64,000 nucleotides of DNA from Enoplolaimus lenunculus (taxonomy: Eukaryota > Nematoda > Enoplea > Enoplida > Thoracostomopsidae). Below the pieces are notes generated by a model. The model was not told where the DNA came from, searched no databases, and saw only the letters and a program-made list of their open reading frames with translations. Position 1 is the first letter of the stretch, and the number at the start of each line of letters is the position of its first letter. Below are positions 57,490 through 64,000 of this stretch, piece after piece. The stretch lies in NCBI GenBank assembly GCA_030248215.1, contig JASANG010003123.1:1-64000 (forward strand). The letters are read 5' to 3'. A program made the translations under genes and the position numbers.

Positions 57490-59460
57490 GGTTGGTTTCA
57501 CCCCAACGGTTGGTTTCACCCCAACGGTTAGTTTCACCCCAACGGTTAGTTTCACCCCAACGGTTGGTTATGCCCCAACGGTTGGTTTCACCCCAACGGG
57601 TGGTTTCACCCCAACAGTCGGTTTTACCCCAACGGTTGGTTTCACCCCAACGGTTGGTTTCACCCCAACGGTTGGTTTTGCCCCAACGGTTGGTTTCACC
57701 CCAACGGTTGGTTTCACCCCAACAGTCGGTTTCTCCCCAACGGTTGGTTTCACCTCAACGGTTGGTTTTGCCCCAACGGTTGGTTTCACCTCAACGGTTG
57801 GTTTCATCCCAACGGTTGGTTTCACCCCAACGGTTGGTTTTAACCGAACGGTTAGTTTCACCCCAACGGTTAGTTTCACCCCAACGGTTGGTTATGCCCC
57901 AACGGTTGGTTTCACCCCAACGGTTGGTTTCACCCCAACGGTTGGTTTCACCCCAACGGTTGGTTTCACCCCAACGGTTGGTTTTGCCCCAACGGTTGGT
58001 TTCACCCCAACGGTTGGTTTCACCCCAACAGTCGGTTTCACCCCAACAGTCGGTTTCACCCCAACGGTTGGTTTCACCCCAACGGTTAGTTTCACCCCAA
58101 CGGTTGGTTATGCCCCAACGGTTGGTTTCACCCCAACGGGTGGTTTCACCCCAACAGTCGGTTTTACCCCAACGGTTGGTTTCACCCCAACGGTTGGTTT
58201 CACCCCAACGGTTGGTTTTGCCCCAACGGTTGGTTTCACCCCAACGGTTGGTTTCACCCCAACAGTCGGTTTCTCCCCAACGGTTGGTTTCACCTCAACG
58301 GTTGGTTTTGCCCCAACGGTTGGTTTCACCTCAACGGTTGGTTTCATCCCAACGGTTGGTTTCACCCCAACGGTTGGTTTTAACCCAACGGTTGGTTTTG
58401 ACCCAACGGTTGGTTTTGCCCCAACGGTTGGTTTCACCCCAACGGTTGGTTTCACCCCAACAGTCGGTTTCTCCCCAACGGTTGTTTCACCCCAACAGTC
58501 GGTTTCACCCCAACGGTTAGCTTTACCCCAACGGTTGGTTTCACCCCAACTGTTGGTTTCACCCCAACGGTTGGTCTCACCCCAACAGTCGGTTTTACCC
58601 CAACGGTGAGCTTCACCCCGAAGGTTGGTTTCACTCCAACGATTGGTTTCACCCCAACGATTGGTTTCATCCTAACGGTCGGTTTCACCCCAACGGTTGG
58701 TTTCACCACAACGGTTGGTTTCACCCCAACGGTTGGTTTCACCCCAACGGTTGGTTTCACCCCAACGGTTGGTTTCACGTCAACGGTTCGTTTCACCTCA
58801 ACGGTTGGCTTCACGTCAACGGTTGGTTTCACTCCAACGATTGGTTTCACCCCAACGATTGGTTTAATCCTAACGGTTGGTTTTACCCAAATGGTTGGTT
58901 TCACACCAACGGTCCTTTTCACCCCAACGGTTGGTTTCACCTCAACGGTTGGTTTCAGCCAAATGGTTGGTTTTAACCCAACGGTTGACCGCAGCGGTTG
59001 GATTCAACTCAACGGTTGGTTTCACTCCAACGGTTGGTTTTACCCCAACGGTTGGTTTCACCCCAACGATTGGTTTCACCCCAACGATTGGTTTCACCCT
59101 AACCATTGGTTTCACCCCAACGGTCGGTTTCACCCCAACCATCGGTTTCACCCCAACGATTGGTTTCACCCCAACGGTTGGTTTCAACCCAACGGTTGGT
59201 TTCAGCCCAACGGTTGATTTCACCCAACGGTTGATTTCACCCCAACCATCGGTTTCACCCCAACGATTGGTTTCACCCCAACGGTTGGTTTCACCCCAAC
59301 GGTCGGTTTCATCCCAACGGTTGGTTTCACCCCAGCGGTTAATTTTGCCCCAGAGGTTAATTTCACCCTAACGGCTGGTTTCACCTCAACGGTCGGTTTC
59401 AGCCCAAGGGTTGGTTTCACACAAACGGTTAGCTTCACCGCAACGGACGATGTCACCCCA
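57490..59460. repeat. 18-bp minisatellite (GGTTGGTTTCACCCCAAC) with a 540-bp higher-order period
   Basis: About 109 units of 18 bp. Lines of variants (GGTTATGCCCC, CCAACAGTCGG, TTCTCCCC) recur exactly 540 bp apart (57566 and 58106), a 30-unit higher-order repeat. Because 18 is divisible by three, long frames exist on both strands (VSPQRL, FTPTVG and VGVKPT repeats). The first plus-strand frame runs 342 codons. The unit decays after 58.6 kb. Confidence 0.95.
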
Positions 59461-59494
59461 TGGATTAATGCAGCAGCTTGGTAAAGCGGTTGAA

Positions 59495-60396
59495 ACTAGA
59501 AAAAAATGCTCAGCACTTGAGCAAAAAGGGATATGTTTCATATTCCTATTAAAAGTATGGTAAACTAGATCAGCACATTCGCTTGATGTAACCTGGAAAA
59601 GTATTAAGAAACAATAGCTGCCAAAATCATGTTAATTATTAATTTTTCTGAAACATATTGCGGACAGCAAAATTTCTGTAATATTTTTTTGTAAGAAACA
59701 GATGCTTTTCTTGAATGCAAAGCGAAATTATTTCTCAAATGTAGACAGATGTAGCTTGGAATCCATGAACGTATATTGAAGTTCTTTACAAAACGTATTA
59801 AATTTACCTATGGCTTTGTATTACCATAGTTAATTGAATTTCATAAGAGCATTGTGTGGCGACATAATGGCTGTTAGAGTTTTGATGACCAATTTTGTTA
59901 GATACTTTCTTGAACAGACGTCATAAAACGAATCGCAATTGATGCTTTAAAAAAGACTCCACTTTTAAGTGACTTTTGAGTTTACTCGAATTTTTACCTT
60001 AGTAACAAATTATATAAATGCGCATTTCCCACTGAAGTTATTTATCTGTTTCACTGCATAGTCACGACTATTGACGCTCACAAATCGCACCGTATTCTGG
60101 CAACATCGATTAACTTGCAAAATCATAGAGCGGTATACCTCAGCCATGTCTCTGCGACCCTAAGGAATTTCTGAAAATTGCTAACAAATCCTGTCAAAAA
60201 CTTCAATGTTAGAAATAGATTTGCTGTCCGCAAGATGTTTCAGAAAAATTAATAATTAACATGATTTTGGCAGCTATTGTTTCTTAATACTTTTCCAGGT
60301 TACATCAAGCGAATGTGCTGATCTAGTTTACCATACTTTTAATAGGAATATGAAACATATCCCTTTTTGCTCAAGTGCTGAGCATTTTTTTCTAGT
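59495..60396. mobile_element. TIR element with ~185-bp inverted repeats
   Basis: It starts ACTAGAAAAAAATGCTCAGC and ends GCTGAGCATTTTTTTCTAGT. The inverted repeats continue through GAGCAAAAAGGGATATG, TTGATGTAACCTGGAAAAG and GCCAAAATCATGTTAA. About 530 bp of non-coding sequence lies between. Superfamily unknown. Confidence 0.85.
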
Positions 60397-60401
60397 ATAA
60401 C

Positions 60402-60690
60402 ATTGCATTATCGCTCAAGCTTTTGATAAACGACAAATAAACATTTAATTCAACGGATAGTTGCAGTACCGAATATATATCAGTAACAAAGGGTGGCGGA
60501 GGGCGGGTTAAAAATAAATCAAAGTCCTTGGCCTTTCCAGAGGTTACCCCCTTGTTATTCAATTACGGACTGTAATTTATTTTAACCCGCCTTCAGTCGC
60601 ATTCGCTACTGATGTATGGCAACTATCCGCTGAATTAAACTAAACCATTCTCTTGTATAAAAAGCTTGCGCGATAATGCAAGGTTATACT
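60402..60690. repeat. Imperfect hairpin next to the TIR element
   Basis: TTGCATTATCGCTCAAGC pairs with GCTTGCGCGATAATGCAA, and TTCAACGGATAGTTGC with GCAACTATCCGCTGAA. The GTTACCCCCTTGTTATTC part recurs at 61727-61750. It appears to be a relative of the 61674-62109 element. Confidence 0.65.
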
Positions 60691-61269
60691 TAGGAATGTA
60701 CTTTCAAAACTTAAGCATGCTTAAAAGTTTCTAATCAGCTTTTATCAATACTATTGGAATATGCCAATAGTAGGCAGGGTGTCCTAAAATTTTATAGAAC
60801 AAAAGAAAATGCACCCAAATATATATTTGTATGATCTTGGTTGGAATTTTATTTCAAATCGAAGAATTGCAACAAGAATTCACTGAAGAATCGTCTGATT
60901 CTCAAGTGATATGTAAACTAACGGTGAGCGTAAAAATATCGGGATCTCTCGTATTTCTATAGCGGAAGTCTAGTTACGCAATGCATTAAATTTTCAGAAG
61001 GGCACGTTTAGTTGGAGCAAAATTTAAAAAAAATACATTTCGACCAATGCTTTCTAGATTTATAATTAGGACACAAACCATCATACAAAACCATAACGAA
61101 ATGCTGAGCATAAGTAGATGCAGCTATGTTGCTATACCGGATGTCAGTTTACTAGATTAGAAAACATCAAACCACAACAGCATTCAAATTTTTGTTGATA
61201 TAGGGCTCAAGGACGTACACGATTTAGAAAATTCTCGCTGTATAGTAACCCGAATAAGACGGGTGAGAC

Positions 61270-61605
61270 CGATAGTGCAAGTTGTCCGGGGAAACTTCTT
61301 TAGTGCAAGTTTTCCAGGTTTAGAGCTTCCCTTAGTTAAATTGTGCGGGAAAATTTACGATAGTGCAAATTTTCAGAGCGATTGATTGTAGTGCAACATT
61401 CCGAGGGGGGTTCATCCTACTGCAAACTTTTCGACTAGTGCAAACTTTCTGGAGATATTAAGCATAGCGCAAGCTGTCAGGGGGAAACTTGAATTGGTGC
61501 ACTTTCAGAAGAAAATATTCCGCAGCGCAATTTTGCAGGAAGAAACTTTCCCTAGTGCAACTTTTGCGAGGAGAATTTACCCTATAATGCAAAATCTTCC
61601 GGGTG
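61270..61605. repeat. Degenerate ~30-bp tandem repeat (TAGTGCAA..TTT..GGGGGAAACTT)
   Basis: About eleven units begin TAGTGCAA or a one-base variant and continue with a TTTTCCAGGGGGAAACTT-like part. Units are 25-40 bp and strongly diverged, so the array is old. Confidence 0.7.
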
Positions 61606-61673
61606 ATACAATACCCCTCCGTCAATTCCGCGAAAAACTCAGATTTTCAGTTGTTGGCTGTGTATAGGTAGAA

Positions 61674-62109
61674 CTGTAGTGACCCGAATAAGATCGAGGG
61701 GGGACTGATATTTATTTGGATTCTCCATAGGGTACCCCCCTTGTTATTCGGTTACGGATTGTTATTTATTTTTAACCCACGCCCCGCCGCCCTTCGTTAC
61801 TGATATATCTCCGGTACTGCAATTATCCGTTGAACTAAACGTTTATTTGTCATGTGTCAATAGCTTGAGCGATAATTCAAGGATATACTTAGGAATGTAC
61901 TTTCAGAATTTAAGTACGCTTTAAAGTTTCGATTTCAAATTATTTGGTCCTGGAGTCATTTATGCGCTACAATTAGAGATAATTGACATTTATGGACTCT
62001 AAAATTAGGGTTTAGGGACTCTATCCGCTTACGGACTTTTATTAGGGATACGGACTCCTATTGATCGGTACTCAAAATGGGGACCCCCTCTTATTCGGGT
62101 CAATACAGT
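61674..62109. mobile_element. Small ACTGTAGTGACCCGAATAAG-ended element
   Basis: It starts ACTGTAGTGACCCGAATAAG and ends CTTATTCGGGTCAATACAGT, 436 bp. It shares its interior with the hairpin at 60402-60690 and its right half with the left end of the bracket at 56942. Confidence 0.7.
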
Positions 62110-64000
62110 ATATGGTATTATAATCACCCGTAATTAGTGCTGAACTCAAGGGCGGTGATAAGGGGGGGCAGTGTGGCGTTCGCTCCCCCATTGCTCCGAG
62201 CCGATGAAACTTTTTTGCCTAATTTGTAAAGTTAAAGTCGGTGTTCCGAAAAAATATTCAAAAATTTGCCCTTCGCGCATATTAACTGAACTCCCTTTAT
62301 AGTTGCGTTTTCAGCGTGCAAAATCATTGGTTTTCAAACTTAACTTTCATAATCCACTGAAGCAAAAGCTACATTCGACGGTTTATTTTCGGTGATTGTC
62401 AAGGTTTATACACTAACGAATGACATCTACTTCATTTTTATCGTCATTTTTAGTAAAATATCTTTAAATCTCCACTACCAAAATTTAATAACGGAATTTT
62501 TAATCCCGGTTAAAAATTACTCCAAATCTGAATCTTGCGTGTTGCAAACTTCGCTTATATCTATAATTTGTTTCGGAATATTAATGAAATGCCTGCCGCA
62601 TAACGTTTAAACGTAAATATATTTCGTGCAACAGCTGAATTTTGAGACTTGTGACCTGAAACAAAATTTTTTTATATATTAATATAACAAGTTATTTATA
62701 ATTTTTATTGTTTAAAACTGAAAAACATATTGCCGAACATTGTTGGATACGGCTGTCGTAGTTGTTTCTCACTGTTAGGTTTTAATGGTTTGCGTAAACC
62801 AAAATTTAATGCCAGAATTTGTAATTACGGTAAACATTTACCGGAACCGAAAGGTGAAAAATTGCCGGGACCGGAATTCCGGTTGCCCCCTGATAGAATG
62901 GTATGTAATTCGTCTCTTTGTGACAAAAAATTTTGGGTAATATGCAAAAATTTTCAAAAATGCAACATCTTTGGGCAAACGTTGGCTGGAGGTTAACAGA
63001 AAAAACCGAAAAAATTTGGACTGGCGCCACGTATGGTTTCTTTATATCACCGCCCCTGCCTGCAGTCAATGAATTTAAAAGTGGCATTAAAACTGTAGCA
63101 GTGCCCTATTAACGCCTGCAAATGAAGTATCTTTACAGTTATGAAATTAACATAAGACTACAACAACATTACTTACCACAAACACAAAGCAAGGACATCT
63201 TGATCCTTTTGCAGTAACGATCACATTTAGCTTTAGTTAGACTTCTAGTATAATGTATATAGTTAAGAATATCCTCTTGAGAAAGATAAAAGTTAGCTAT
63301 TTCAGGTCAGCGCGCGAGCCAAAATATACAGTAACACTAATCAGTACCGACAATCAGAGGTAAAATATTATGCTGGAAACATCTGACGAGGAACTTAAAT
63401 AATTGAGACCATCAATTTTAATACGCCGCACCATCAAATCAGGGCTTGATTATTGCGCCTAAACTACCATTTTCATTTTCGCAACACACCGCACAAGCCG
63501 CTTTGGAATTCTTTATATAACTTGTGAGAGTTGTACAATTTGCGAGCGGCTTTTAACTTTATCTTTAGAATAGTTTAAAATACAAGTAAGGTTGGAGCTT
63601 AAGGTTTGCATTTCAAACATTAGATATATTTGTAGGCCATCAGGGAATCAACATCTCATTGTAGAACTGTTAGTAGATGATCAAAATACAAAAAACTAAC
63701 ACATTTTCCATTGTTTGCATAATTTGCAAAAATCTATGTTAAAAATTACTTGTCAGTGGAATCGGCAAGTCTAAAGTGTTATCGCAACTTCAACTAATTG
63801 CAATTTTATTCCATACGTTTCAAAATAACAGATAGGTAACTTTATACGTTTGGGTACTTAGCTAGTAGACGTTAGCTTTGTGCCTTGCAGTGCAAGGTTA
63901 ATCAAAATTTTGAACTTAGGTGTTCAATTATCGCTTATTTAATTGGGAGAAATAGAAAGTGACGCCCTGATAAACGCATTTACCATGCAGTATACACCGT
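62110..64000. other. Gene-free stretch to the window end
   Basis: A CAGGGTG-family end (CCGGAATTCCGGTTGCCCCCTG) lies at 62835-62893. A consensus-like donor on the minus strand (GTAAGTAAT, exon side ending at 63178) is noted as a weak exon hint. Otherwise nothing supportable. Confidence 0.4.

Larger units (their letters stand above)
56942..62109. mobile_element. 5.2-kb inverted bracket with ACTGTAGTGACCCGAA ends
   Basis: Left end ACTGTAGTGACCCGAAAAG (56942) and the reverse of the right end, ACTGTATTGACCCGAATAAG (62109), open inverted repeats that stay alignable for about 250 bp (ATCCCTA, GGATAGAGT, CCTAAACCCTA, AGAGTCCATAAATGTCAATT, CGAAACTTTAAAGC). Further copies of the same end start at 61249 and 61674, so the right side is itself composite (61674-62109 may be a separate small element). 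No transposase is seen. The interior carries the 18-bp minisatellite and another TIR element. Confidence 0.6.

Noticed and set aside
57492-58520. 342-codon open frame as a real repeat protein gene
   Set aside because: The 18-bp unit keeps several frames open on both strands automatically; no upstream exon, splice site or non-repetitive flank supports coding.

Overview
The window is animal nuclear DNA, A+T-rich and full of transposons. Genes have GT-AG introns of about 0.1-2.6 kb. Repeats are mostly DNA transposons and their short inverted-repeat derivatives (hAT-like, piggyBac, PIF/Harbinger-like, CACTG-ended and unclassified types) plus tRNA-derived SINE heads. There are no operons and no bacterial or organellar signals. 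One recognisable host gene, a STIMATE/TMEM110 orthologue, fits an invertebrate with compact genes (a tunicate-like genome would suit), but the sequence does not fix the species. The TTAGGC hexamers scattered here sit inside transposons, so they do not show the host to be a nematode.

1-20.5 kb: a giant inverted repeat (39-20511) with arms of about 10 kb and a central spacer of about 0.72 kb. Each arm carries the same five-exon gene for a Ser/Arg/Tyr-rich, probably disordered protein. The right-arm copy (minus strand) is open from start to stop (352 codons). The left-arm copy matches it through exon 4 but is scrambled in exon 5 by many small deletions. The arms are a patchwork of near-identical and roughly 10% diverged stretches.

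20.5-34.5 kb: gene-poor repeat territory. It holds a 20-bp minisatellite inside a TIR element, a decayed piggyBac transposase, hAT-like MITEs, and a Harbinger-like 3.5-kb element nested in a TTGAGCGAAGC-ended element.

34.6-36.7 kb: the STIMATE gene on the plus strand.

37-50.7 kb: more MITEs, an integrase fossil, and a 6-kb foldback transposon inserted in that fossil. The foldback element has inverted arrays of an ~81-bp repeat and a nested, internally deleted piggyBac element. Its termini match those of the small GGCC-ended, TTAGGC-bearing MITEs, so all of these look like one transposon family.

50.7-64 kb: almost no genes. One possible terminal exon lies at 52.6 kb. A 5.2-kb inverted bracket (56942-62109) encloses an 18-bp minisatellite with a 540-bp higher-order period, another TIR element and a degenerate ~30-bp repeat.

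The strongest candidates for something undescribed are the palindrome with its duplicated unknown gene and the GGCC/TTAGGC transposon family with its foldback member.
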